The notes below the pieces were generated by a model. That model searched no databases and was not told the DNA's origin. It saw only the letters and a program-made list of their open reading frames with translations. Source: Tritrichomonas musculus (lineage: Eukaryota; Parabasalia; Tritrichomonadida; Tritrichomonadidae). From it: DNA of 64,000 bases. Position 1 is the first letter of the stretch, and every line of letters starts with the position of its first letter. Made by a program: the position numbers and the translations under genes. The DNA lies in contig JAPFFF010000023.1 of assembly GCA_039105265.1 (NCBI GenBank), forward strand, positions 1,984,001 to 2,048,000, given 5' to 3'. Below, piece after piece: positions 10,612 through 21,749 of this stretch.

Positions 10612-11792
10612 CAGTAAGGTTTCAAAATTGGAAAATCGACTTTTTGAATAGGGGGTCAACCGTAAAATTTTTGTCAAAATTTTAAAGCAAACTTAAAATC
10701 TGAGAATTTTTATATAATAATTATAGAACTATATAGTTCATTGAATATACTATTTATTAAAAATATTTTTTCCTAATTTTATCTATAGGGCCAAAAAAGG
10801 CAAAGCATTAAAGTTGTAATGACTTGTGATTTGAAAATTGAGTTATTTCTTAAAAATTTTCAGTAAAATCATTAAGATAATTAATAAAAGACTTTGTTCT
10901 ACCATTGAAATGATTATAAAACAGGTTTAAATGTGATAATTTTATAATTCTGCTCTTTAATTACATAAAAAGTTTTATGATAGTTATATTCTCAATGATT
11001 ATGTGAAATTGATGCAAATGTAATAAAAATATTAAAAAATAAAAGAGAAAATCTATTAAAAATCAATTTTATGATAGATTGAAATATATATCATTGATTA
11101 TATTATTAAGATATTTAAATAATTTAAATTGTGATTCAAAAATTAATTTTAAATTGATAACCTAAGCAAATAAATATTTTCATAATAACCTTCTTGAATA
11201 AAACTTAAAATATTAATCAATTTGATTCAAACAATCATAAAAGCCACTTTTTTATAAAATGGTGAATTATGGTTAATTTTTTTTTAATTTTCGAAAAGTT
11301 GTTGCCTTTGGTGGACCTATAGATGAAATTTAATAATAAATATTTTAAAATAAACTATATAAAGTAAGGAATATATTTCCATCATTTATTTATCATTATC
11401 TTTAAAAAATATATTTTTTGACACATTTTCGGCGGTTGACCCCCCTATCTTTTTGAGAAAAAAATTTTCATTAATAAAAATGAAATAAATAAAGAAATAG
11501 AGAGAAAATCTTGTTTAAACCTACCATTTTAAGAAATAATATTTCCATGATTAAGTTTATCACACAGCTGTTTGCGACATTATATTCATCAAATAGTGCT
11601 TTCCTATCTTTATTTGAAAAAATGAGCATCATTCAAAAAGTGGATTTTCCATTTTTGCAACGCTATAAAGGAAAATCCAAATTTGAATTAAATTCGTTAT
11701 TTTGACTTTTATTGTAAATTCATTTTAATCGTTTTCTATGAAAAAGTAGATTTTCCTCTTTTGAGACGTTTTTGAATTTTACAACCTTACTG
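10612..11792. mobile_element. Element U: Tc1/mariner-like MITE with TA target duplication, hosting element V
   Basis: The left end reads TA-CAGTAAGGTTTCAAAATT and the right end is its imperfect inverted copy (CAGTAAGGTTGTAAAATT on the other strand). TA occurs at both flanks (10610-10611 and 11793-11794). A CAGT start with TA duplication is the Tc1/mariner pattern. Without V, the element is about 372 bp and codes for nothing recognisable, so it is non-autonomous. Confidence 0.65.
10648..11448. mobile_element. Element V: 801-bp non-autonomous transposon, 8-bp TSD
   Basis: The left terminus ATAGGGGGTCAACCG matches the right terminus, ATAGGGGGGTCAACCG when inverted (one extra G). The flanks carry the perfect 8-bp duplication CTTTTTGA at 10640-10647 and 11449-11456. 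It lies inside element U. The interior is AT-rich with no credible ORF. An 8-bp duplication fits the hAT or P superfamilies. Confidence 0.8.
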
Positions 11793-12054
11793 TATTTCGA
11801 CAAATATTTTTATATAAAAATTCAACTTTTCTCAATCGTTTTTGGCTAAACATTCTTCTTTTTTAAATATAATTTATAAAACTAATTAGAATATTGATTT
11901 ATTTTAAAATAATAACGAAAATTATTATTCACATCAAGAAAAATGTATATTATAGTTATGTTTGTTTTGAGGAAAATGTTAGTTTTGAAAAAAGGGTTCG
12001 ACTTTTGGCGGTTATCATATTCTAAAATTATAAAAAATTAATAATAAATTATAT

Positions 12055-15000
12055 ATGTGTAAGACACTCCTTAACGTCTTTTTTGATTGATATTTAAAAT
12101 CACTTTTTTGGAATCATGGAATTATATTTGTATTTCATCAAAATGATATTTATACATACACAGTTGATCTAATATTTTAAAGATGAAAAATCCGCCAACA
12201 AATCCATATTCGTCAAATATTATTTTAAACTTATTTAGATTATATCTTGATAAAATATAATTTTTTTAGGAATATTATGCATTAATATATTTTTTTTATT
12301 TATGTATATATTATATACGAAATATATTATCTTTATTTATGCAGTTTTATATGGAAAAATGAATATCAATATATTAAAATGACGCATAAAATGAAAAGAA
12401 ATAGAAATGATAAATTTTATAATATCAAACATAAAAATTTATAATTGATTATATACATCTACATATTTGAAAAGTCTGTAACTTCAAAGATAAAGTTTAG
12501 TTTGAAGGAAAATCTTCATGAATTCAAATTTTGTGAAATGTTAAATGAAAAGATTTTAAACTTTTTTTTGTAAAATGGACTTGTTATATAAAAAAACTTT
12601 ATCTAAATTTCACCAAAATGGATTCATTTGACGAATCAATTACATATTCCGATTTATACGAGCAAAATCTATCTTTAATCGAAGGAGAATCAGAATCGGA
12701 TGATGATAATAATGGAAACTTAACCCAACCTGAAATGATATCTGAAGAATTGGAACAAAATGTTATTTATAATGAAATAAAAGAATCACTACCCGAAGAT
12801 ATAGCACCAGTAATTGAAGTAGATGATCATATAGAAGCAGAAGAGGCTAATAACATCAATTATTCATTCGAATTAAATCAAAAGCAAAAGCGATGCTTAC
12901 AACCTATATTAGATTTGAAATTCACAAATCTTCGTTTTACAGCAATTCAGATATGCACATATTTTTATAATGACCTTCATATTTTTTTCTATTACGTTTT
13001 CCATATTATCACAAAATTTCCTATTCAACAATTTGTCACTGATATTACCAGATTTATTCAGCAAGTTGGACATTTCAAGCATTTTGAGTATGTTGAAAGC
13101 ATGAAAATTGCTTTTTTTCATTTTTTTAAAAATGATATTGAATTTTTACCTTACTGTTATACTTTTTTCAATACTCAATTTAACACCAAATGTCTCACAA
13201 AAAGCGATATTATTTACATTATCGGTAACCTTAATCAGGAAATTATTTCTTCAGAATTAGTTCAGAAAATTATATTCTATGAGCATTTTCAATTTGATTT
13301 ATCACACAAAAAGATAAATCGCTTGGAGAAAGAAATACTAAGGTTAAAAGAAAAAATTAATGATTTATCAAAATTTTCATTAGATGAAATTAACTCCAAA
13401 AAAAAATTATCTTATATCAACGACCAAATTATACTTGATGTTATTAATAACATTGATAAAAGTCCTTACAGAAGATCATATAATCAAAAATTTGTTATTT
13501 TTTGCTCAATTGCATGCTTATTTGGTAGGAAGTGTTATAACTTTTTGAGAAAGAAAATACCGTTATGCTCAATTTCTTTTTTAAAAAAATCATGGACCAA
13601 CGATTTAAACTTAATATCAAATTGCGTTTTTAGTATTGATAATATATACGAATTAATCTCAACCTATAATTTTGGCGGTTGTCGTGCTTGCCTAGCCATT
13701 GATGCAGCATCCTTTCAAAAAGTTAAAGGTGAAACATTAATTAAAAGAATGCCATTTTTACCCAAAAGTGCCAATATCGATCCATCAAAAGTTTATTCCA
13801 ACGTTTTTGTTTTTCTTTTGCAACCTCTTTCAAAAGCATATCAAACAATTCCAATTCACATACAAATTCATGAAAATGGGAACGCAAGTTTATTTATTAT
13901 CCGTATCATTAAAGATATAATTAGTTATTTAAATATGTATAATATAATAATAGACTTTGTGGCAACAGATGGTGACAGGTTTTATGATTTTGAACATCAA
14001 CTTTTTTTCAATGATTATATTGAAAAAGTTTATAACTTCAGAATTTTTGAAGACATATTTAATTATTATGTAATAAACAGAATTATTTTGCCAAATTCAG
14101 ATTTACTTCATATTCTTAAATGTGTCAGAAGACAGCTAGTTGGTAAAGACTTCATCATTGTTGATTATTTCAACGGAATAACAATCAATGTGAATGAATT
14201 TGAGATTTATGACTTTACAAAAGTTTTAAATGATGTTTCATCAAACGGAGGGATGAAAGATTCCTACCCATTGCTATTATATTCTTTTGATACTTTTAAA
14301 TCAGCCTGTAAGCAAAAAAAATATGCTCATGCTTTTTACATTTTAGGCTATTGTTTTCTTGCAGAAGCAGTTCGAAATCCAATTTTGAGCAATGAAGCAA
14401 GGATGTATTATTTACAAGTTTCATTCTGGGTGATTTTATATTTTTACCACCAGCACAACTATGTTAAAAACCATGGAGTTCACACAAAAATTGGCCTTAT
14501 TAGGTCATTAAATACAATACTGACGATCATGATTTCAATTCAAAAATACATTCTCTTGAAATTGGATAGAGTCGGTACGCATGCACTGGAGTGTTTCTTT
14601 GGTATCGTTAGAATGGCCTGTTTCGGGAATCATAGTTTCATCAACATGTTGAATGCAATTGTTAGGTCGATTTACATTAAAAAGAAATTATTAGAAATTG
14701 ATGAAGAAATAAAAATACAAGGCAGAGATAACATTGGAGGAACAACCACAAAGCCAGATTCAAATGAAGGCGTTTTACCTCACTGTCTTCCAAATGAATT
14801 CTTTTGTATAATGCTACGGTTGATGAAAGGTATTATCATCAACAATGATATCGAAATTCTAGAAAAATTCATTGAAGAAAAATCAATTGAAAATGATCGT
14901 TTCTCATCTAATTTCACAAAAATTTATTTACAAGGACCATTTGCAGGATCGAATATTTCATCCAGATATAGAAGTAATGATGAGAAAAAGAAGAAAAGCA

Positions 15001-15489
15001 AGAAAGAATCACAATCAGATGAATTTGAAAATGAAGACAATACAAAGATGGACAAACCAATTCAAAGAGAACCAACTAAAGAAGATTTTGATGCAATAAA
15101 TTTAATGATGGGACAAACACCACAAGTGATTCAGTTCTATTCTTTATTGAACCCAAAAGCTATTGCATCAGGAGTGTATGATGGTATTCCTCCAAGAACT
15201 GAACATTTTTTTAATTTTACCCCTAATGATCAATAAAAAGCATTTTTAATAAAATATTTAATTTAAATATACTATTTTATTTTATTTATTTTTATATTTT
15301 CCCAGTATATCAATGAATTTGTATTTTTTAAAAATTGAATGGTTTACATAAAAAATTATTTATAATTAAAATGCTCAAATAAACTTTATCTTTAATTATT
15401 ATAAGGTCTCTTTAATAAAATTATTAATAGCAATTTATAAGCTTTTTAATGATATAAAAAATAAAGGATTTCTCAGATATCACACCCAT
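12055..15489 (+). mobile_element. Element X, copy 1: complete P-like DNA transposon (3,435 bp)
   Basis: It starts ATGTGTAAGACACTCC and ends CACACCCAT, with only short imperfect TIRs. It is flanked by the perfect 8-bp duplication AATTATAT (12047-12054 and 15490-15497) inside element Y. It carries one transposase gene and the subterminal motif CCTTAACGTCTTTTT at its left end. Length and encoded protein are the same as in copy 2, so it moved recently. Confidence 0.85.
12618..15236 (+). CDS. P-like (RNase H/DDE) transposase, copy 1
   Basis: The 872-residue protein has an acidic N-terminus and a short leucine-zipper-like coiled coil (about 228-252). An RNase H-like catalytic core follows, with candidate acids D362 (AIDAASF), D451 (ATDGDRFYD) and E658 (THALECFFGIVR). 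Between D451 and E658 lie DLLHILKCVRR (D495, H498, K501, R504), like the D-x2-H-(L)-K motif of P/THAP9 transposases, and a roughly 150-residue helical insertion. Zipper-to-D1, D1-to-D2 and D2-to-E spacings follow the P element plan. No THAP zinc finger is visible at the N-terminus. The C-terminal tail is KE-rich. The 8-bp target duplication around the element agrees with the P superfamily; hAT is the main alternative. The gene is intact and not disrupted. Confidence 0.72.
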   Translation: MDSFDESITYSDLYEQNLSLIEGESESDDDNNGNLTQPEMISEELEQNVIYNEIKESLPEDIAPVIEVDDHIEAEEANNINYSFELNQKQKRCLQPILDLKFTNLRFTAIQICTYFYNDLHIFFYYVFHIITKFPIQQFVTDITRFIQQVGHFKHFEYVESMKIAFFHFFKNDIEFLPYCYTFFNTQFNTKCLTKSDIIYIIGNLNQEIISSELVQKIIFYEHFQFDLSHKKINRLEKEILRLKEKINDLSKFSLDEINSKKKLSYINDQIILDVINNIDKSPYRRSYNQKFVIFCSIACLFGRKCYNFLRKKIPLCSISFLKKSWTNDLNLISNCVFSIDNIYELISTYNFGGCRACLAIDAASFQKVKGETLIKRMPFLPKSANIDPSKVYSNVFVFLLQPLSKAYQTIPIHIQIHENGNASLFIIRIIKDIISYLNMYNIIIDFVATDGDRFYDFEHQLFFNDYIEKVYNFRIFEDIFNYYVINRIILPNSDLLHILKCVRRQLVGKDFIIVDYFNGITINVNEFEIYDFTKVLNDVSSNGGMKDSYPLLLYSFDTFKSACKQKKYAHAFYILGYCFLAEAVRNPILSNEARMYYLQVSFWVILYFYHQHNYVKNHGVHTKIGLIRSLNTILTIMISIQKYILLKLDRVGTHALECFFGIVRMACFGNHSFINMLNAIVRSIYIKKKLLEIDEEIKIQGRDNIGGTTTKPDSNEGVLPHCLPNEFFCIMLRLMKGIIINNDIEILEKFIEEKSIENDRFSSNFTKIYLQGPFAGSNISSRYRSNDEKKKKSKKESQSDEFENEDNTKMDKPIQREPTKEDFDAINLMMGQTPQVIQFYSLLNPKAIASGVYDGIPPRTEHFFNFTPNDQ

Positions 15490-16745
15490 AATTATATTGG
15501 CATTATCAATAGCATGATGCAATTTTAAATATGAAGCCGATTCTATTAGCCAAAATAGAGATATTTCACTAAAAAAAATAAAAACTGAAAAAGTTTAACT
15601 TTTGAAAGGTGAAAATATTTTTGAGTTCTTATCTAATTTCCACTATTCAAAGAGATTTTGGGAATTTGTAAATATCCAAATATATAAATATTTTATAACC
15701 TTCATATCATATATTCTTTTTTCATAATTTTATTTACATATTTTAAATTAATTAAAAAGTAATTAATTGAATATCGTATAAGATAATATTATTTATGAAA
15801 AATAAAATTGAATTAATACGTTATTATAATTAATTCTCAATTGTGATATACAAATAAACTGAGTTAAAATGTTAAAATATATTTTATAATAATATAAATG
15901 TGATTTATAATATTTATAGTAAATACATTATCATTAATATGAGGATAATACTGATATATTATCAAAAAAATAAGCATTTGTTAATAAAAATAATATATTT
16001 TCAAAATTCTGATGTTATCAAAATAATTTTTTCAAAAACTAGCATTTAGTTCAATTTTAAATTCAAAATTTTTATTTAGAAAAAACAATAATTTCTTGAA
16101 TATCAATAATATATTGTATTAAAAATTATTATTATATTTCTAAGCTACATATAAATAATGTGAATAGTAAATCATTTAAGAAAATACCTCAAGTAGCATA
16201 ATAAAAACACTATTTTTAATGATTTTTGGAATAAATAATGAATTTTTTAATTTTTAAGATATAATAAATGAATCCGAATTCTATTTAATATTGAATTAAA
16301 AATTTATTAATTAAAAAGAATATTTAAATTTTAAGATATTATTATTTTTCAATCAAAATAAATTTGAGATAGTCGACCCCTTTTGTTTTGAAGGAAAATC
16401 TGACAAAAAGACGTTAAGGAAAAAATCTATTTTATTTGCTTTTTTTCCAGCAACAAATGAATAATTTGATTTTTTAAGTAATAGCAAATTATCAACAAAC
16501 TAACATGAATTAAAATAACCGATGAAATGAACGTTTATAAATTCATACAAAAAGATATCAGATTTGATGATCAAAAATAAAAGTCAATTAAAACAATTAA
16601 TTTTATGATTTGCGTGTTTAAAACAGATTAATTTAACAATATTCGGTATTTTTAGCCTATTCTAAATCGCTGGCGATGAGATAGTTTGAATAAATAGTTT
16701 TTTTTTTATTATCATTTTTATTTTGATAATATTTACTTAAATATC

Positions 16746-17588
16746 TATTGTTTCTTTATCCAATTAACTAAAATTTAATCATATAGTATTTACATATTTA
16801 AACATGCCACCACTTTCCAATTGACAATATTTTGCTTCCAGAAAACTAAAATTTGGAAATTGTTTTAATTCGTATTTTTCGTCTATCCAGCGATCAATAA
16901 CAAGATAAAAAAAATAAGATTTATAATGAATATGAGGTATTGTTTTGTGTTATGAAGAAAATTTTGATTATGAAAGAAGTGATGTGTTTTAACAGCTCAT
17001 TTCTTGAAAATGTCGAAATAAAATTGATTTAAAAGAAAAATTCTTAAATGATTAATTGATTTTTTAAAATAAGTATCAAAATAGATTAATAATCTTTTAA
17101 ATAAATATGAGAAAGAAAATAAATGCCAAAACGCATTGAAAACCTATACTTTTGCATCTTTTATATAAGTTTATTGATTTTTAGAAAAAAGTGAATTTTT
17201 CTCAAGACAAAGTAAGTTTCATCTATATAATTTTATATTTAATAATATTATACTATTGAGCATATAATTTTCACCTTAAATATCAATATTCCAGAAATTT
17301 TTGCTTCCAAGAAGCAATCAATTAAAAACACGTTTTTTCATTTTTATTATTACAGGGATTTAAAAAAGTGATATTATGCTAGTATCTTATTTCAAAACCA
17401 TGCGTATTATATTTTTGCTATGCAGTTTTTATTTTTTCTGTTTTAAAATTGAACAATTCATTTTTGATGACTTTTTTAAAAACCTCAGCAATTTTCATAT
17501 ATATTGAGAATTATGAAATGCTGATAATAGAAATATATATAATGAATGATAATCTTATATTTACATTGCTTTTTCTAAAAAAATAATT
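16746..17588. other. Central spacer of element Z, no gene
   Basis: This 843-bp AT-rich stretch is single copy between the two inverted arms. I see no ORF, RNA or further inverted repeat that I can support. Confidence 0.6.
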
Positions 17589-17957
17589 GATATTTAAGTA
17601 AATATTATCAAAATAAAAATGATAATAAAAAAAAAACTATTTATTCAAACTATCTCATCGCCAGCGATTTAGAATAGGCTAAAAATACCGAATATTGTTA
17701 AATTAATCTGTTTTAAACACGCAAATCATAAAATTAATTGTTTTAATTGACTTTTATTTTTGATCATCAAATCTGATATCTTTTTGTATGAATTTATAAA
17801 CGTTCATTTCATCGGTTATTTTAATTCATGTTAGTTTGTTGATAATTTGCTATTACTTAAAAAATCAAATTATTCATTTGTTGCTGGAAAAAAAGCAAAT
17901 AAAATAGATTTTTCCTTAACGTCTTTTTGTCAGATTTTCCTTCAAAACTAACATTTT

Positions 17958-20900
17958 ATGGGTGTGATATCTGAGAAATCCTTTATTTTTTATATCATTA
18001 AAAAGCTTATAAATTGCTATTAATAATTTTATTAAAGAGACCTTATAATAATTAAAGATAAAGTTTATTTGAGCATTTTAATTATAAATAATTTTTTATG
18101 TAAACCATTCAATTTTTAAAAAATACAAATTCATTGATATACTGGGAAAATATAAAAATAAATAAAATAAAATAGTATATTTAAATTAAATATTTTATTA
18201 AAAATGCTTTTTATTGATCATTAGGGGTAAAATTAAAAAAATGTTCAGTTCTTGGAGGAATACCATCATACACTCCTGATGCAATAGCTTTTGGGTTCAA
18301 TAAAGAATAGAACTGAATCACTTGTGGTGTTTGTCCCATCATTAAATTTATTGCATCAAAATCTTCTTTAGTTGGTTCTCTTTGAATTGGTTTGTCCATC
18401 TTTGTATTGTCTTCATTTTCAAATTCATCTGATTGTGATTCTTTCTTGCTTTTCTTCTTTTTCTCATCATTACTTCTATATCTGGATGAAATATTCGATC
18501 CTGCAAATGGTCCTTGTAAATAAATTTTTGTGAAATTAGATGAGAAACGATCATTTTCAATTGATTTTTCTTCAATGAATTTTTCTAGAATTTCGATATC
18601 ATTGTTGATGATAATACCTTTCATCAACCGTAGCATTATACAAAAGAATTCATTTGGAAGACAGTGAGGTAAAACGCCTTCATTTGAATCTGGCTTTGTG
18701 GTTGTTCCTCCAATGTTATCTCTGCCTTGTATTTTTATTTCTTCATCAATTTCTAATAATTTCTTTTTAATGTAAATCGACCTAACAATTGCATTCAACA
18801 TGTTGATGAAACTATGATTCCCGAAACAGGCCATTCTAACGATACCAAAGAAACACTCCAGTGCATGCGTACCGACTCTATCCAATTTCAAGAGAATGTA
18901 TTTTTGAATTGAAATCATGATCGTCAGTATTGTATTTAATGACCTAATAAGGCCAATTTTTGTGTGAACTCCATGGTTTTTAACATAGTTGTGCTGGTGG
19001 TAAAAATATAAAATCACCCAGAATGAAACTTGTAAATAATACATCCTTGCTTCATTGCTCAAAATTGGATTTCGAACTGCTTCTGCAAGAAAACAATAGC
19101 CTAAAATGTAAAAAGCATGAGCATATTTTTTTTGCTTACAGGCTGATTTAAAAGTATCAAAAGAATATAATAGCAATGGGTAGGAATCTTTCATCCCTCC
19201 GTTTGATGAAACATCATTTAAAACTTTTGTAAAGTCATAAATCTCAAATTCATTCACATTGATTGTTATTCCGTTGAAATAATCAACAATGATGAAGTCT
19301 TTACCAACTAGCTGTCTTCTGACACATTTAAGAATATGAAGTAAATCTGAATTTGGCAAAATAATTCTGTTTATTACATAATAATTAAATATGTCTTCAA
19401 AAATTCTGAAGTTATAAACTTTTTCAATATAATCATTGAAAAAAAGTTGATGTTCAAAATCATAAAACCTGTCACCATCTGTTGCCACAAAGTCTATTAT
19501 TATATTATACATATTTAAATAACTAATTATATCTTTAATGATACGGATAATAAATAAACTTGCGTTCCCATTTTCATGAATTTGTATGTGAATTGGAATT
19601 GTTTGATATGCTTTTGAAAGAGGTTGCAAAAGAAAAACAAAAACGTTGGAATAAACTTTTGATGGATCGATATTGGCACTTTTGGGTAAAAATGGCATTC
19701 TTTTAATTAATGTTTCACCTTTAACTTTTTGAAAGGATGCTGCATCAATGGCTAGGCAAGCACGACAACCGCCAAAATTATAGGTTGAGATTAATTCGTA
19801 TATATTATCAATACTAAAAACGCAATTTGATATTAAGTTTAAATCGTTGGTCCATGATTTTTTTAAAAAAGAAATTGAGCATAACGGTATTTTCTTTCTC
19901 AAAAAGTTATAACACTTCCTACCAAATAAGCATGCAATTGAGCAAAAAATAACAAATTTTTGATTATATGATCTTCTGTAAGGACTTTTATCAATGTTAT
20001 TAATAACATCAAGTATAATTTGGTCGTTGATATAAGATAATTTTTTTTTGGAGTTAATTTCATCTAATGAAAATTTTGATAAATCATTAATTTTTTCTTT
20101 TAACCTTAGTATTTCTTTCTCCAAGCGATTTATCTTTTTGTGTGATAAATCAAATTGAAAATGCTCATAGAATATAATTTTCTGAACTAATTCTGAAGAA
20201 ATAATTTCCTGATTAAGGTTACCGATAATGTAAATAATATCGCTTTTTGTGAGACATTTGGTGTTAAATTGAGTATTGAAAAAAGTATAACAGTAAGGTA
20301 AAAATTCAATATCATTTTTAAAAAAATGAAAAAAAGCAATTTTCATGCTTTCAACATACTCAAAATGCTTGAAATGTCCAACTTGCTGAATAAATCTGGT
20401 AATATCAGTGACAAATTGTTGAATAGGAAATTTTGTGATAATATGGAAAACGTAATAGAAAAAAATATGAAGGTCATTATAAAAATATGTGCATATCTGA
20501 ATTGCTGTAAAACGAAGATTTGTGAATTTCAAATCTAATATAGGTTGTAAGCATCGCTTTTGCTTTTGATTTAATTCGAATGAATAATTGATGTTATTAG
20601 CCTCTTCTGCTTCTATATGATCATCTACTTCAATTACTGGTGCTATATCTTCGGGTAGTGATTCTTTTATTTCATTATAAATAACATTTTGTTCCAATTC
20701 TTCAGATATCATTTCAGGTTGGGTTAAGTTTCCATTATTATCATCATCCGATTCTGATTCTCCTTCGATTAAAGATAGATTTTGCTCGTATAAATCGGAA
20801 TATGTAATTGATTCGTCAAATGAATCCATTTTGGTGAAATTTAGATAAAGTTTTTTTATATAACAAGTCCATTTTACAAAAAAAAGTTTAAAATCTTTTC

Positions 20901-21392
20901 ATTTAACATTTCACAAAATTTGAATTCATGAAGATTTTCCTTCAAACTAAACTTTATCTTTGAAGTTACAGACTTTTCAAATATGTAGATGTATATAATC
21001 AATTATAAATTTTTATGTTTGATATTATAAAATTTATCATTTCTATTTCTTTTCATTTTATGCGTCATTTTAATATATTGATATTCATTTTTCCATATAA
21101 AACTGCATAAATAAAGATAATATATTTCGTATATAATATATACATAAATAAAAAAAATATATTAATGCATAATATTCCTAAAAAAATTATATTTTATCAA
21201 GATATAATCTAAATAAGTTTAAAATAATATTTGACGAATATGGATTTGTTGGCGGATTTTTCATCTTTAAAATATTAGATCAACTGTGTATGTATAAATA
21301 TCATTTTGATGAAATACAAATATAATTCCATGATTCCAAAAAAGTGATTTTAAATATCAATCAAAAAAGACGTTAAGGAGTGTCTTACACAT
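17958..21392 (-). mobile_element. Element X, copy 2: complete P-like DNA transposon (3,435 bp)
   Basis: In inverted orientation it runs from ATGTGTAAGACACTCC to CACACCCAT and is flanked by its own 8-bp duplication, AACATTTT on the plus strand (17950-17957 and 21393-21400). The duplication differs from that of copy 1, so this is an independent insertion and not one half of a duplicated palindrome. It sits in the right arm of Z. Confidence 0.85.
18211..20829 (-). CDS. P-like (RNase H/DDE) transposase, copy 2
   Basis: This 872-residue protein is residue-for-residue identical to the one encoded in the opposite direction at 12.6-15.2 kb, with the same candidate catalytic acids D362, D451 and E658. 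Both copies are intact and point towards the centre of Z. Read-through transcription of both would give long complementary RNAs, a possible trigger for silencing or a problem for genome stability (inference). The start is the first ATG, about 560 bases from the element end, the same as in copy 1. Confidence 0.72.
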   Translation of the reverse strand: MDSFDESITYSDLYEQNLSLIEGESESDDDNNGNLTQPEMISEELEQNVIYNEIKESLPEDIAPVIEVDDHIEAEEANNINYSFELNQKQKRCLQPILDLKFTNLRFTAIQICTYFYNDLHIFFYYVFHIITKFPIQQFVTDITRFIQQVGHFKHFEYVESMKIAFFHFFKNDIEFLPYCYTFFNTQFNTKCLTKSDIIYIIGNLNQEIISSELVQKIIFYEHFQFDLSHKKINRLEKEILRLKEKINDLSKFSLDEINSKKKLSYINDQIILDVINNIDKSPYRRSYNQKFVIFCSIACLFGRKCYNFLRKKIPLCSISFLKKSWTNDLNLISNCVFSIDNIYELISTYNFGGCRACLAIDAASFQKVKGETLIKRMPFLPKSANIDPSKVYSNVFVFLLQPLSKAYQTIPIHIQIHENGNASLFIIRIIKDIISYLNMYNIIIDFVATDGDRFYDFEHQLFFNDYIEKVYNFRIFEDIFNYYVINRIILPNSDLLHILKCVRRQLVGKDFIIVDYFNGITINVNEFEIYDFTKVLNDVSSNGGMKDSYPLLLYSFDTFKSACKQKKYAHAFYILGYCFLAEAVRNPILSNEARMYYLQVSFWVILYFYHQHNYVKNHGVHTKIGLIRSLNTILTIMISIQKYILLKLDRVGTHALECFFGIVRMACFGNHSFINMLNAIVRSIYIKKKLLEIDEEIKIQGRDNIGGTTTKPDSNEGVLPHCLPNEFFCIMLRLMKGIIINNDIEILEKFIEEKSIENDRFSSNFTKIYLQGPFAGSNISSRYRSNDEKKKKSKKESQSDEFENEDNTKMDKPIQREPTKEDFDAINLMMGQTPQVIQFYSLLNPKAIASGVYDGIPPRTEHFFNFTPNDQ

Positions 21393-21749
21393 AACATTTT
21401 CCTCAAAACAAACATAACTATATTATGGTTAACGTCTGTCGAAAAAAGTATAAGTTTTCGATTTACCAAAAATTAATAATTATTAAGGCTGTATACAAAA
21501 TTCTGATGGTATTATTATTTTCAATCAATCAATTGATTAATGTTATAGTATTCTTAAAATAGATAGAATCATGAAATGAATGAAAAATTCAATTTTTTGA
21601 AGGAATTTGTACTATCTTGTAATTGATCTTTTTGGGACCAATTAAAATAATTAAATATTTAAAATATTTTTTTGTTCATCGTTAGAAATTTACAGATGAC
21701 TTATCGATCAATTAAAAAATATTAAATATGCATTTTTAAAAATCAGTTA

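Larger units (their letters stand above)
11990..16384. mobile_element. Element Y: transposon with AAAAGGG(T/G)TCGAC termini, hosting X1
   Basis: The left terminus AAAAGGGTTCGAC and the right terminus (AAAAGGGGTCGAC when inverted) differ at one base. The flanks are a perfect 8-bp duplication GTTTTGAA (11982-11989 and 16385-16392). The other arm of Z shows this site without Y. Excluding X1 the element is about 0.95 kb with no recognisable ORF, so it is non-autonomous. Its termini resemble those of V (GGGGTC core), suggesting related families. Confidence 0.8.
11954..21418. mobile_element. Element Z: long-terminal-inverted-repeat element, container of the transposon nest
   Basis: Z starts AGTTATGTTTGTTTTGAGG and ends with the inverted copy. 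Flanks share TATATTAT (11946-11953 and 21419-21426), a 7-bp duplication if the terminal base is counted as part of a symmetric TIR. Its arms, once later insertions are removed, are about 388 bp each. The left arm is 11954-11989 plus 16393-16745; the right arm is 17589-17957 plus 21401-21418. The arms enclose an 843-bp AT-rich spacer (16746-17588) without a gene. The original element would be about 1.6 kb, non-autonomous and foldback-like. It now carries Y (with X1) in the left arm and X2 in the right arm. The arms contain the AAAAAGACGTTAAGG motif near their outer ends. Confidence 0.75.

Noticed and set aside
11511..11705. Possible 64-residue gene inside element U.
   Set aside because: It lies within a MITE, starts from a non-ATG codon and has no recognisable content.
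11954..21418. A simple 9-kb palindromic gene duplication with one gene per arm.
   Set aside because: Each transposon copy has its own distinct 8-bp duplication and the left arm has an extra element, so separate insertions explain it better.
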